Below are positions 12,566-23,736 of a stretch of DNA of 64,000 nt, piece after piece. How positions within the stretch are numbered: the stretch's first letter is position 1; every line of letters begins with the position of its first letter. This DNA is from Oreohelix idahoensis (taxonomy: Eukaryota > Mollusca > Gastropoda > Stylommatophora > Oreohelicidae), in contig JAMPIV010022916.1 of assembly GCA_024509875.1 (NCBI GenBank), positions 558,001 through 622,000 on the forward strand, given 5' to 3'. Both the position numbers and the translations under genes were made by a program. The notes under the pieces were generated by a model that was given only the letters and a program-made list of their open reading frames with translations, was not told where the DNA came from and searched no databases.

Positions 12566-13606
12566 TGTGACAAAACGGCTGAACATGCTCTTTTGTGTGA
12601 TCTCTCACACCTTCAGCCCTCCGGCAGTATCGGTACATTTGTGGTACTGATTTCTATTAGGTGCTGTAAATTATCACACTTTTATTTCTTTTTCTTTCTT
12701 TCTTTCTTTTTCTGCTAAGTAGCAGATATCTGATTTTATCAAATCACCCTGTAGGTGATAAATATCACATTTGCAAGGAGTGCTACCCAGAATTGTGGTT
12801 ATAGGCGCGGCAGATTAAAACTTACATCGGGCTGCGCTATCGGCTTAAATTACCGATAAGACCCGGAGTTTGCGCACTCATACGACAGATAACGAGATTA
12901 CTGTCTGTGTGATGCAGGTAGGCAGACAAATGTGATATAATCGCTTCCGGTCAATGTTTAAAAAGTAATCATGGATTTATTACATTTTAGACAATATGAG
13001 TCTACAAATGTGTTGGTGAGAGTGTATGCAAGACATCAGATATCCATATATGGTAATACGTGATCTTTGCAGACACGCACCTTATTTCACGTAGGATTAT
13101 TTTGAAATATCACAGCCTATCCTGCTTGATTTGAAATGATTGGATCTTTCTGATAAGATTCATAACATCACTGGAGGGAATATAGGCTGACAATTTCACA
13201 GTTTTATTTCTCTGTGATTTGCACGCTCGCCAAGACAACACCAGACCTTCGCCACAGTGAAAACTAGATTCATAATTTCTAATTGTTATCCGGACCTTTT
13301 ATTGGAGAACCAGATAAGACTTATAAAGCACAGGAAATCTCTTTCAAATTTTAATAAGGAACGCTGGAACTAGGAAATTGAAGAAACACGGAGTCAGAAG
13401 AGGCAATCTATTGTAAAATTAAAAGAAATCCAAGACACGTGTTGTAAGAGAACGATTCGTGTCTTTTATTTATCTGTGCGACAAGTCTGTAGCCAGGATT
13501 GGCGTAAGTTGTGATTTACATTTCATATTTTATTACTGACATGTAAACTAACATATATATGTATATATTACCATGTGAATTTTATTGTGTGAACCTCGCT
13601 ATTGGA

Positions 13607-13760
13607 TGTCAGTCATTTGAGGCTGGCAAACCTCAGCGCATAGAATGATGATTCATGAACCACCACTGCACGGGCTGGTGATTGCTTTATTGATAGTTTC
13701 GTAAAGAAAACTAAAAGCATAAAGTAGTTCCAGGTTCCCTATGGAGCAGGGAAGGAAAGA
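13607..13760 (+). repeat. Dispersed repeat G, inside solo LTR
   Basis: The blocks are AGGCTGGCAAACCTCAG, GAACCACCACTGCACGGGCT, and a terminal CCCTATGGAGCAGGGA. The upstream bases (GTAAGTTGTGATTTACATTT) also match the sequence before repeat G at 54350-54450 and 56290-56366, so this unit travels as a larger block. Confidence 0.6.
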
Positions 13761-13799
13761 TGAAAAGAAATGATGTACATTCTAAGCGTAAGACTTACA

Positions 13800-14090
13800 T
13801 TTTCAAAGCCGTGTAAATGTCCATATAAACATATTCACTTTAAAATTAATGTAAGGTTTCACGCTTTAAACCAGTGTAAATGTCTATGTGAAAATATTCA
13901 TTTTAATTAATAGAAGTTTCAAACTTTTCCACAAGTGTAAATGTAAATGAAACACGAATGAATTTATATTGTGAACACTTTTCAAACAGTGGAGATGTAA
14001 ATGTAAAACATATTATACGTTTAACCTTTTCATTTAACTGTAATGTAAAGCTAAAGCTATTCAGTTTAAATGTAAAGGAAGTTTTATCCC
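13800..14090. repeat. Degenerate minisatellite, about 60-base period
   Basis: About four diverged units, each built around AGTGTAAATGTxxATxTxAA followed by TTCATTTTAA and GTTTCAxxCTTT. Confidence 0.65.
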
Positions 14091-14956
14091 GAGGGATTAA
14101 ATTTAATTCTCATCGATGGTAAACTCTGAGCTAAGTGGGATGGTGAAATAGCAGAAAAGGGGGGGGGGGGGGGGGCGCACATAACTGTGTGTCGGAGAAC
14201 GCCATACTCAGAAGAGCGTTCTTTTCTATTCTTCTATCACGGTAATTGGTGGTACCAGCAGAACGTACTATTCCTGGAACAAGACGGGATCAGTGGCCTA
14301 CGCTTTAAGACGAAGGACGCACTGTGTAGACTTTCCTTGAAGTTTCTTGGAGACGAGCTACACCCGACAACCTTGACCAGAGACGAGTGATCAGTGTGAA
14401 AAGACAGAACCGTCATTGGCAGCTAAGTTCAAAAATATGCTGCCACCTGAACTTCTTACCCCTTTTTGCAATCCCCAAATACGAGGATGATAGCTTTTCT
14501 TTAGCCATAACTATTCAAATTATTTTCAAACTGTTAAACCTAAAGTGATTATTAAACTTTGTTATTTGTAATGTTACAAATTTAACTTCGATGTAATCTT
14601 TTAAATGTACTACATGTTTGTATCATATAAGAGTATATTATAATAATAATTCCACTGATTAACTCAGCGGTGGGGGCTTAACGAGCTGATAAATAAGTGC
14701 TTAAATTCTTCACAAAAGTGGTCGGCAGGTTACAGAATTAACATGCTTAGCGACAGCCAGCATTGTTTTCGCTTACCTGAATTTCTTGTGAAGACTCCCA
14801 TGTGATAGAAGCTTTACTACTCTTCTATCTACATTTCTGCCAAGAGTAATCTTGTGTACAAATAGACTCCATTGAAGCCTATATTAGATACTCTTAAGTT
14901 TTGGCCATTCTTGGAACACTACTGCAAAGCAGGGGAGGCAATACCGTCACACACAT

Positions 14957-15060
14957 GAAGACCAGAGAATACACGGAGAAGAGAACTGGAGGCAGACGTG
15001 AAGGGGATGAAGAAAATGTAGAAAAAAAGTAAGAAAAAATGGGAAGTAAGATATTTGTGA
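14957..15060 (+). pseudogene. LINE ORF2 C-terminal remnant, right half
   Basis: Directly after the solo LTR and its target duplication the frame reads RPENTRRRELEADVKGMKKM. This is the usual continuation of the GKRG peptide seen just left of the LTR. Joining the two sides gives one LINE frame (one stop near the junction), so the LTR landed in an already-present LINE. Confidence 0.65.
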
Positions 15061-15170
15061 CATTATATTGGGGGGAGGGGGGGGGGGTGGGATGTCTGGG
15101 TTTTTGTGACGAAATGTGACAAGGGAGAGGGGGGTTAAAAATGGCAAATATTGGGGGTGCGAGACTTATT

Positions 15171-16019
15171 TTCAGGGCATGCGTGACATGCCTGATCTTT
15201 TATAAGGCGATTCACCATTATCCATCATTATATAATACACGGAACTCAAATATATTTGTATAAAATAGAACACTGACAACGTGAATTCAATACCGAATTT
15301 TAGTCACATTTTGTAAATAAGATTTTCCCAAAACATACTTGTATCTCTTCTTCTAATGTGTTGGCATATTTTGTGAGATATAAGATAATGGCGTGCGTAA
15401 CTTCTTACGGTGATGCAAAGGAGTGCACCGCTTCTTAAGATGCTGTAAAGGGGTGCGAGGCTTCTTTAGATGGAGTAAAGGAGCCCGGGACGGCTAAAAA
15501 GTTAAGAAACACTGTGTTAGTTGAAGATCTAGTTTGGTGCGACTGGAAAAGCTTGGTATCTGGAAACTTGTTAAACATAGAAATGTATACATTTTTTATA
15601 ATTTTATAATTCTTTTCTTTGATGTACACTGTTAACTGACGAAGGAAATCATTTTTTTTTTTCACCTCCTCGTTGCTTACTAAATGTAATCTAATTCCAG
15701 AGGATAATATGCCTACTATAATGATTATAAAACAGATCACAGGATATATTATTACTCGTGCCCATTGTCTAGGGTTCATGGTTCGGCTGCCACAAAGATA
15801 CGACGGGAATGAAATTCTTTACGGAGTTGTTATTGTATATAAAAAAAAAAGGTCCTAATAATTTTGCCCATAACACCTAACTAGCCAAAGACCACCATTC
15901 AATATAACCACACGATGCATGTTTGGTTTTAGTAGCTGTTTAAATCCTGGTGGAAATAGGTCGGGCCAGTGACAGGACAGAAAATGCAGGATCGTAAAAC
16001 TGAACAACAATCAATGTTA
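15171..16019. other. Unassigned DNA
   Basis: No supported feature. The 114-codon minus frame at 15435-15779 has no known motif. Confidence 0.4.
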
Positions 16020-16027
16020 GTATTGTT

Positions 16028-16348
16028 CACGGTTGTGGAGTCGGCCAACTCATTTTCCGACTCCTAAAATTGTGGAAGTCCGACCCCCGACTCACAACTC
16101 CGACTCCCGACTCCGCCTACAGTTATTTACTAGTCATATGGCATACAATTAGGGGTCCGGGCATTTTTTACCGACTCCGCTTACAGTTATTTACTAGTCA
16201 TATGGCATACAATTAGGGGTCCGGGCATTTTTTACCAACTCCGCCTACAGTTATTTACTAGTCATATGGCATACAATTAGGGGTCCGGGCAATTTTTACC
16301 GACTCAGACTCCACTAAAAAATGACCGACTTCCGACTACGAAGCCCTG
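16028..16348. mobile_element. hAT-type MITE with triplicated core
   Basis: The element is flanked by an 8-bp duplication GTATTGTT (16020-16027 and 16349-16356). Its ends are imperfect inverted repeats: CACGGTTGTGGAGTCGG at the left against CAGGGCTTCGTAGTCGG read from the right. The 8-bp duplication and CAGGG-type ends are standard for hAT elements. A 64-bp core is present three times in near-perfect tandem (16108-16299). It is non-coding. A second, diverged copy with a single core is at 19915-20080. Confidence 0.75.
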
Positions 16349-16689
16349 GTATTGTTTTTCATTTAGAAAAAAAAGGGACATTCTGAATTAAGAGGAATAT
16401 GTGAACTGATGTTAAGAAAAGACAGAGAACAAGATGAGATGTGATTTCCCCACGTGACAGTAGTCACGTCGCTTAAAGACATTAGTGGTTCATGTTTCTT
16501 CACCAGATTGTATCGAAGATAAGATTGTACTGAGCAGAGAAACAATCTTCATCGAATTATCAGCTTTCAGCACCCCATGAGAAATAGGCTTTCAACAAAT
16601 CTGCGCCAAGATTTACCCTTAAAATCTATGTCTTCAAGGTTATCTCTACATCTTTTTTATCGCCGTCCTCTTCTTGTTCTTCTTCTTCT

Positions 16690-16880
16690 TGGTTCCTTAG
16701 CCCCTGACTGGCAATGCAGTCAGCGGCCATCACGTATAGCGGTGTCTTGTAGGGCAGCCACAAACTGTCCCCATTTTGCTTGATGGATGGCCATCCTTCG
16801 TGCCGTGCCACAACTCTGGTTCATGTTTTGCATCTCAGCCTCCATTGTTCTTCGCTAGGTTTTCTTTGGTCAGCCGTCCT
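16690..16880 (-). pseudogene. LINE ORF2 C-terminal remnant
   Basis: The reverse strand reads KKT, a stop, RRTMEAEMQN and then KWGQFVAALQDTAIRDGR. This is the typical last segment of a LINE protein (TWRR...DRxxWRxFVAAL). It ends near the CGTT-tailed repeat at 16909. Confidence 0.55.
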
Positions 16881-16908
16881 TCTGGGGTCCATAGCATAGC
16901 AGTTCTGA

Positions 16909-17110
16909 TGAACGAACGAACGAACGAACTTTATTTTCGAAGGGTTGAGAATTGGGCGCGCAGGCCCGTCTAACATTCTGCCTTTCCACTCTCGTTTATC
17001 TTGCATACTATATCCTGTCATTTCCTCATGTTACTTTAAGCATTAATTTAAAGGCATGCAACATTATAAAGTTAACATAACAGCATTTACAGTATGCAAC
17101 CATAATAAAA
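16909..17110 (-). repeat. Dispersed repeat F with (CGTT)n tail
   Basis: Read on the minus strand it ends in AATAAAGTTCGTTCGTTCGT. The body includes CAGAATGTTAGACGGGCCTG and CCCAATTCTCAACCC. Copies are at 22029 and 42358. A poly(A)-like signal followed by a tetranucleotide tail suggests the 3' end of a LINE or LINE-dependent SINE. An A-rich, low-complexity stretch follows to about 17265. Confidence 0.65.
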
Positions 17111-17446
17111 AATGAGATTTTTTTTAAACAAACAAGATAGTAATGAAAATTTAAAAAAAAAACAACCAAGCAAACAAACGACCCAAAAAAAAAAAAAAAT
17201 AAAATAAAATAAAAAATAAATATAATAAAATAAACAAAACAATAAATAAATAAAATAAATAAATTCTGTATACCGACACTCACTCATGCGGTCAAGCCGT
17301 CTAAAATTAATCTGCATTTCTGAATGTGTCATCAATCATCAACACAAAAATTACATAAACACATTCTCGCTCATATCCGTACATTCTTGAGGGAAAATGG
17401 TGTCAGGGTCACTTCTGAGGACCTTGAATGCATAACTTTTGACAGT

Positions 17447-17731
17447 TGGGAGCCGCGCTGGTGTAATGGCTACGGCGTTGTACTGGCGACCAGGTTTTCG
17501 TGGTTCAAACCCGGGCGTCAGCGTTTGAAGGAATGTTTACGACCGGAAATTTGACTGAATAACCTGAACGGCTCCTGCACATAAATCCCGTGTGGATGGG
17601 AAGGAGCGAAGCTCCTGACCGGGTTGGAAGGAAAGTCCACTGACCCCCGAGCCTCGCAATGACATGTCATTGGGCCAAAAGAGCTGGAAAACTCGAGTGC
17701 TGCTGGTTAGAGGAAAAAAAAAAAAAAAAAA
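17447..17731 (+). repeat. tRNA-derived SINE, family C, complete with target duplication
   Basis: The copy starts GGGAGCCGCGCTGGTGTAAT, an A-box-like head, with a B box GTGGTTCAAACCC about 50 bases on. The body runs to CTGCTGGTTAGAGG and a poly-A tail at about 17714-17731. A 13-bp target duplication AACTTTTGACAGT flanks it (17434-17446 and 17732-17744). The intact duplication and clean tail point to a fairly recent insertion by LINE-type target-primed reverse transcription. Confidence 0.85.
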
Positions 17732-17769
17732 AACTTTTGACAGTAAGTATGGCGCATATCTGGCGTGTG

Positions 17770-17985
17770 TTGCCTTCACGTCTAATTCCCTGTCACATGT
17801 GACTTTGTGTGTGTGGTTTTTTTTTGTCTCCCGCTCTTTATCTTACCCTGTGGATTCAGGAACAAGGACTGCCTGGTAACTATGTCAACTGCTTTTGTAA
17901 GTGTGTGTCCTGTCCAACTCTTGTGTCTTCTTTTGTAACACATCTTGGGAACCAAATATGTCCAGTTAAGAAAGTTCTGCAAACT
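17770..17985 (-). pseudogene. LINE ORF2 C-terminal remnant
   Basis: The reverse strand reads SWTGHTLTK, then IVTRQSLFLNPQGK. This is the GHTLRK...ALxWNPQGKRxRGRP signature of LINE C-termini found elsewhere in this window (40820-41480, 46190-46420). Confidence 0.6.
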
Positions 17986-18149
17986 TTTCCTTTCTTTAGC
18001 TCATAATACGTTATCCAGATTTTAATATTTTGGTCCAAATTTAATATTTTAAAATTCAATTAAATTCTATTTCCCGGTAATTATATTGAACTTCCTGGGA
18101 AGTATCTTATAATATAAAGAAAGAACAGGACTGCTACTTCGTCAAGCGT

Positions 18150-18334
18150 TGTTACGGATTGCCTCAGCTGCTTTGCAGTAGTGGTCCAACAGTGGCCAAA
18201 ACTCAAGAGTATCTAATAAGGGCCTTCAAAGGTGTCTACCTTCGCACGCAATTAGTCAGTACAACAATTTGAAATCAGTACTGCCGGAGTGAAAGAGAGA
18301 TCGAGAAGGGGTCGCCCCAAACCATCTCGTGACA
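18150..18334 (-). mobile_element. Internally deleted solo LTR, family L
   Basis: On the minus strand it starts TGTCACGAGATGG and passes through CTCCGGCAGTACTGA, matching the family L start. It then jumps to the L end (CTCTTGAGTTTTGGCCAC, CAATCCGTAACA). Flanks AGCGT and AACAT could be a decayed duplication of AGCAT. It sits inside repeat G. Confidence 0.6.
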
Positions 18335-18415
18335 AACATGTCGTACAAAGTAACTAATATAAGGTTGTACAAGAGGCTGGCAGCTTCACCATGCAAACTA
18401 AATTGCTACAGAAAC

Positions 18416-18683
18416 TTACTTACTTACTTAGTCGTTTCTCTTCTACCCTGGGGTATAGAGATTTGCCAGTGATTGGTTCATACTATCATATCGCTGTCTT
18501 CCTCCTGGCCTGGTTCCAGTCGAGCCCTCGATCCTTCAGAGATTGTCTAATGTTGTCCTCCCAGCGGACTCTGGGTCAACCTGGAGGTCTAGATCCATGG
18601 CTCTTAGTTTCTCATACTTGACGTGGTAGCCGATCTACTCCCATGCCGCAGACATGGCCAAGCCATCGTAGTTGGGACTGCTC
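18416..18683 (-). pseudogene. LINE ORF2 C-terminus inserted in repeat G
   Basis: The reverse strand encodes LRWLGHVCGMGVDRL, then WEDNIRQSLKDRGLDWNQAR, and ends in an AAGTAAGTAAG tail. The repeat-G sequence CAGAAAC occurs on both sides (18409-18415 and 18684-18690), consistent with a target duplication. It is 5'-truncated and has stops. Confidence 0.7.
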
Positions 18684-18805
18684 CAGAAACAACATCTGCA
18701 AAAGTAAGTAAATGCTTTGTGCAGGCTCCCTGCAAGGAGGTCAGCTGCAGTTGTGGCTGTATGCTCCATAGGGAACGAAAAGAAAAGTGATGATTATATT
18801 CTTGT

Positions 18806-19554
18806 TCATTTATCATAAGCAGAGTCACAACCCTTGGATAACGGACTCAGTATATTGATCACCACACAAGATCATACCCTCACAAGTCTATAGCTACCGG
18901 CTACTCTGCTTAACATAGCAATTACGGTAATGGCTCTCCAACTTTTGTTTACAATATGTTCTTAACGAGGGTATAACGAGCCTCGAAATTTCTGGAAATG
19001 AACGTGATTATGGGATGGCTTGGCTTCAAACAAATTACGAAATTGGAGTTTTCCTGTTTTTGCTGCAGGGAAAAAAACAAAACATAGGTGAGGTTCTCAT
19101 AATATGTGTAAAATTTTGTTTTCTAAACTAGAGAGCTAGCGATGAAAATGTCAAAGAAGCATATTTTAATGATAAAGCCCGTACATTGTAACGATCTGCC
19201 TTTACCAGTTCTTGCCCTGGGCTACCAGGTACGAAGCTGAAGACGGGAAATTATACGGTGCAACTTTCTTTTGTGTTTTATTTTAAGTTTTTTAAAACGT
19301 TTATTGAATTTAACCGCAAAATTGCGGGCGCGCAAAAAGGGCTAACATGTTAAAACTTGGGAATATAATTATAACTTGATTTGTAATTCACGGAATATTG
19401 TTATGTTGTCTGAAAATTATGTTACTGACTGACGTCATTAGCTCAAATACCACATCATCAATCCAATTGTAGCAGTTTGTTATACCAATCCTCAATGCTA
19501 TTGTTATTATAGACTTGTTGATAGCTTTACCAGACAGTCCTTATTCAGTAATCC
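18806..19554. other. Unassigned DNA
   Basis: No feature recognised. Confidence 0.4.
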
Positions 19555-19640
19555 ACAGGGTAGAAGAGAGACACGCGGAGAAGAGAACTAGAGGCAAATA
19601 CAAAAATGACAAGGAAGGCACGGACAGATTTTAAGCTGAT
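19555..19640 (+). pseudogene. Short LINE fragment
   Basis: It reads KRDTRRRELEANTKMTRKAR, the same LINE C-terminal segment as at 14957-15060. Confidence 0.45.
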
Positions 19641-19914
19641 GGTACGCGACAGTAGGAGAACTGAAGAGTGACGAGTTATTGAATAAACTTTATTATCGTT
19701 CTTACATCTGTCTCTGACACAAAACTGTAGACCCTATCCCACCTCACGAACATGATTATCTTCCCATAGACTCGACTTCATACAGCAGCCAAGGTGATAG
19801 ACTTCGATCAACAACGCATTCTTCAGTTCCCCTCTACACTTCAAGGCAAGAGTAGACAGAAGAAGCTATTAAGTCAGCCACACTTCACAAACATTATGAA
19901 ATCACAAATTGAGC

Positions 19915-20080
19915 CAAAGCTGTGCAGTCGGAGTTGGTAAAAATATGTCAGGACTCAGAAATTAATGCCACATGAATACTAAAAAACTGTAGTTTGAGTC
20001 GGAGTCCGGGAGTCGAAGTCAGACTTCTAAAATTTCAGGAATCGGAGTCTGAAAACTTTTTGGTCGACTCCACAACCCTG
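19915..20080. mobile_element. hAT-type MITE, second copy
   Basis: The reverse complement matches 16028-16348 with a single core: GGGTTGTGGAGTCGACC at one end, GCAGTCGGAGTTGGT at the other. Flanks AATTGAGC and AATTTAAC agree at six of eight positions, a plausible decayed 8-bp duplication. Confidence 0.6.
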
Positions 20081-20099
20081 AATTTAACAATACTACCAA

Positions 20100-20400
20100 T
20101 ATGATATCCTGAAAGAGGCCAATGCGCAAAGGAAATTTATTTAGAAAGAAGCAACTCATTTTGTTTGGGGCAAGTTATGAGAAGAGGAAAGCTGGAATAT
20201 ATCGTAATAACAGGTAAGATTGAAGGAAAACGAAACAGGGGAAGACAAAGAGAGCAAATACTGGACAGTTGCATGAAAAGAAGTCAACAGCTGTTGTACT
20301 GGAGACAGGAAGTTGTAGCGAGACATGATCTCCTACGCCACTTGGCATGGTACTTGAAGAAGAAGACCAATATGATAGACGCACTATCCCGCCTTCACCA
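20100..20400 (+). pseudogene. LINE ORF2 C-terminal remnant
   Basis: The frame reads GQVMRRGKLEYIVITGKIEG followed by KRNRGRQREQILDS, the typical VMRR...GKxEGKRxRGRQR...LDS stretch near the C-terminus of several LINE clades. About 90 codons remain open. No catalytic motif survives. Confidence 0.6.
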
Positions 20401-20509
20401 ACTCGACAAAACTCATAAATATCATCATCATTACATCGCTGCCTGAACGCGATCGACATTGCAAAACAACATTAAAGATTCACAGCCATGATTAACTTTA
20501 TAAACTCTA

Positions 20510-20870
20510 GCCAACATTACCCAGTTGCCATAGAAACCACCGCTGTAAGAGCATGCGAATGCTTGGTACAGGGATCCGGTTACACGCCCATTGAGGCGTG
20601 TTGGGAATATGATGTTAGGCCCATATTTTCTTGACCATCGGCACACTAGGGATGATGTGGTCAGTATCACGTCAGCCGCCTTAACATTCCCAGAGTTGCT
20701 CTAGTACAGTACCCAATACATGAGGCTGGGTCAACCCCCGAGCCGTTTGCGGTCTAAAAAATCCCACCTCAACTGGGGATCGAACCATGGACCACCGAGC
20801 TAGGAAGCCAGTGCACTAACCAGTATGCTACCGCCGCTCCGCGGACTCCATGCTCCGTAAGGAATGTCAA
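20510..20870 (+). repeat. Dispersed repeat G split by a SINE
   Basis: The left part reads GAAACCACCGCTGTAAGAGC and GCGAATGCTTGGTACAG. The right part is CGGACTCCATGCTCCGTAAG. The SINE at 20571-20840 separates them. Confidence 0.5.
20571..20840 (-). repeat. tRNA-derived SINE, family B
   Basis: Read on the minus strand the head is GGAGCGGCGGTAGCATACTG with GGTTAGTGCACTGGC (A box), then GGTTCGATCCCCAG (B box). The tail is at GGATCC. A near-identical copy is at 44834-45094 and a truncated one at 42840-42956. Confidence 0.8.
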
Positions 20871-21550
20871 CGCCATTAACACCTTCCCATCATCATGACG
20901 TCAATGTTATCACAAATCTCGTCGTACTAACACATCATTACAACATTCATCTAAGCAAAATCACCTTATCTCAACAATCACCACCGCATCACGAAACTGT
21001 AACCGTCACACTACATCAACATTACTATACTTCTCCTTCTTTCTCTCCTTTCCTCTCCGCCTATTCATCAACATCTCCACTAATAACTCATTCTTAGCTA
21101 TCCATTCATTATCCATTACCACTGAATTCTGCACAATTATCTGAGAGTAAAAAAAAAGACAAAAATCAAGAAGAAACGCTCAGCCAATCTACTGGTATCG
21201 ACGCAGGGAAACATGTAATCTGATTACATGAGGGTGTGTAATATCTGACAGATGAAGACGTAGCTGCAACAGAAGAGCCCTCAAATTATAGAAAGTCAAG
21301 TACACTAAACTCCCATGCGCAGCGCACACTTAATAATTCATTCGTAATACGGGGAATCAGACGCAAATTTAGATATGAGATTAAAAAAAAAATCCAGCTG
21401 AATCTTTTTGCATGCGATTAATTTTTGTTTCTATATCCGTTTTCAATAGTCAGATTATTGATGAATGCCGGCAAAATGTCGAACAAAAAAATGTTATGGA
21501 ATCAATATAGGAAGATTAGGTGGACCTCTGAAAGACGTGATGATGGGGAT
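20871..21550. other. Unassigned DNA
   Basis: A CATCA-rich stretch covers about 20880-21110. No coding motif was seen. Confidence 0.4.
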
Positions 21551-21798
21551 AAGGTAAAGGTATTCTCGTAGCAAATACTGCAGGTCGGGAGTGAAGTGTT
21601 AGAGACTTCACAATACTAGGTCTAGCATCGAGATGTGGGTGACCAGCTCTCTTCCTTGTTGCCTTGGTCTACCCTAACTCAAGAGCAAAGTCATGTACCC
21701 AGTTACAGCTGGGTAGACCGGAGCGTGATGATACTGTGAATCGAACCCGGTACCTTTGCCGAGAGAGACCACCGCTCTAACCACTCTGTCAGTTGGAC
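21551..21798 (-). repeat. tRNA-derived SINE, family A
   Basis: A well-preserved copy: tail AAGGTAAAGG at the left, body with AGTGTTAGAGACTTCACAAT and AGCTGGGTAGACCGGAGCGT, and head at the right with B box GGGTTCGATTCAC and A box region CAGAGTGGTTAGAGC on the minus strand. Confidence 0.8.
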
Positions 21799-22028
21799 AA
21801 AATATGGAAAATGTAATTCATCTCACTAGGACAAAAGACAAAGGAAATTGCCTACGTTGCGGTCACATGGACTTCGCCAGGGAAAGGAAAGAAAAGGAAG
21901 AGCTAAGTAAGAAATATGAGACAATTAATACAAATGGATACAAACCGTAACACCCACTAGTGAACTAGGCCTTCTAGTCGGTAAGAGACAGGCAGACAGA
22001 CCGCCCGACAGACAGGTAGAACAACCGA

Positions 22029-22880
22029 TCGAACGAACGAACTTTATTTTCAAAGTGTTGAGAATTGGGCAGCAAGTCCGTCTAACATTCTTTTTTTTTT
22101 TTTTTTTAAATTAATGAAGATAAACAGAAATCCCGTTCAACCTCTGATGGGTTATAATTAGGATATATATTGTTTTCAATTTCAAATAATATGAACAACT
22201 GCCGACATGAGAAAGTGGCATCACATTTGAAAATAGGGATACTCACAATTGTGCTTAGGCCTATACGTTAAATAGAAAAATAAAAAACAAACAAACAAAA
22301 TCAAGAAGAAACTATGAACAAGAATAATATTAAAGTGGAGGGGTGTATAGGCCCGGTGGTTCTAGTTACATAACGGACTTTACCAGATATTTAATTGACT
22401 TTCATTTGTTTAAAGTCACATGCATTGTAAGAACAGCATCAGACCTTCACATTTTCAGCCACTATATATTAACATGTGTTCGTGTTAAATATTGTTTGAC
22501 TATATTATGCAGTTCCCTAGGTCTGTCTATTCTCAACACCTCCTCTATATTTATAGGTAAGTTGGATGCCTGCAAATAATCCAATATTGGTATTCTTATT
22601 TGGTCATACCTCTTACACTTTAACAAGAAATGTTCTATATTATTGTCTTGAAGACATCCTGCACAGTAAGGTTCTTCTATTCTGAAATAGCCTTTTCCCA
22701 GCTGTAGTCTGAGAAGTTTAACATTCTGCCATTCCTTTCTCTCATCTTGTAAAGTAAACTGAATGCATTTATTCTCACGCGCATTTTACAAATTAATTTC
22801 AAGTAATGCAGCGTTGTACAAGTACAATAACATCGTACTCACATTTACAGTATCACATTATATTCAAGAAATAAAATATG
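22029..22880 (-). repeat. Dispersed repeat F, split by a LINE
   Basis: The left part (22029-22091) is the tail portion, GAACGAACGAACTTTATTTT to CCGTCTAACATTCT. The body resumes at 22719 with TAACATTCTGCCATTCCTTT. The 9-bp TAACATTCT occurs on both sides of the inserted LINE. Confidence 0.65.
22092..22718 (-). pseudogene. 5'-truncated LINE with zinc-knuckle C-terminus
   Basis: This is a 627-bp insertion flanked by the 9-bp duplication TAACATTCT (22083-22091 and 22719-22727), with its poly-A tail at the left. The minus strand has an open frame ending at 22462. It carries a CCHC finger (CAGCLQDNNIEHFLLKC, C-x2-C-x7-H-x4-C), the RNA-binding knuckle typical of the C-terminus of Jockey, I and R1 type LINE proteins. 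It is truncated upstream and has no catalytic domain. Confidence 0.7.
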
Positions 22881-23005
22881 CTGAAATGTACAAAAATCAT
22901 AATTGAACCTTACATACGATATTATTTATCTATGATTAGGAAACCTGCTCAGATTAGGGGGTATGTAATTAGCACCCATAAAGTATTCGAAAAGTTACGA
23001 TTATA

Positions 23006-23424
<419 letters not shown>

Positions 23425-23736
23425 GAAATAAAGAAACGCAACCAGAAAATCCGCAGCAAATAACATCAAATAAACAAAAATAACAGCCTAGCCAGATGTA
23501 GAACTTGTTTCCGGCGATGACCCAATGTCAGTAGTAGCCGAAGTAGAAAGTCACGAAATCAATAGTCAATACCATGGCAGCAGTCATAAGTCCTGGCATT
23601 ATTGTCTCCAGTCATCCTTACGACTAGCTATAAGAGATAGTTACCACATACTGTATTATAGTGTCTTATAGACAATGACAAAAGCTCTGGAATTATTATC
23701 ACCACACATGCTTACAACTAGCTGTAAGAGATAATA

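Larger units (their letters stand above)
12566..14951 (+). mobile_element. Solo LTR, family L, with internal insertion
   Basis: The element begins TGTGACAAAACGG and ends ACCGTCACA, so it has TGTGAC/GTCACA inverted termini. It is flanked by the 5-bp duplication CACAT (12561-12565 and 14952-14956). It aligns with 47191-48873 over nearly its whole length: CCGGCAGTATCGGTACATTT, GCGCGGCAGATTAA, GGTGGTACCAGCAGAA, AACCGTCATTGGCAGCTAAG. About 730 bases near 13507-14240 are absent from the other copy. They hold a repeat-G copy, a minisatellite and a G run. No internal coding region remains, which is what LTR-LTR recombination leaves. Confidence 0.75.
18115..18805 (+). repeat. Dispersed repeat G, twice interrupted
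   Basis: Family blocks are AAGAAAGAACAGGACTGCTA, then CATGTCGTACAAAGTAACTA, AGAGGCTGGCAGCTTCACC, and after a gap ATCTGCAAAAGTAAG, CTCCCTGCAAGGAGGTCAGC. A solo LTR fragment (18150-18334) and a LINE fragment (18416-18683) split it. Confidence 0.6.

Noticed and set aside
16108..16299. 64-bp direct repeats as a possible CRISPR array
   Set aside because: The units are contiguous with no variable spacers and lie inside a MITE in animal DNA.
20571..20840. Functional tRNA gene on the minus strand
   Set aside because: The head has A and B boxes but lacks a foldable acceptor stem and continues into the SINE body shared with 44834-45094.
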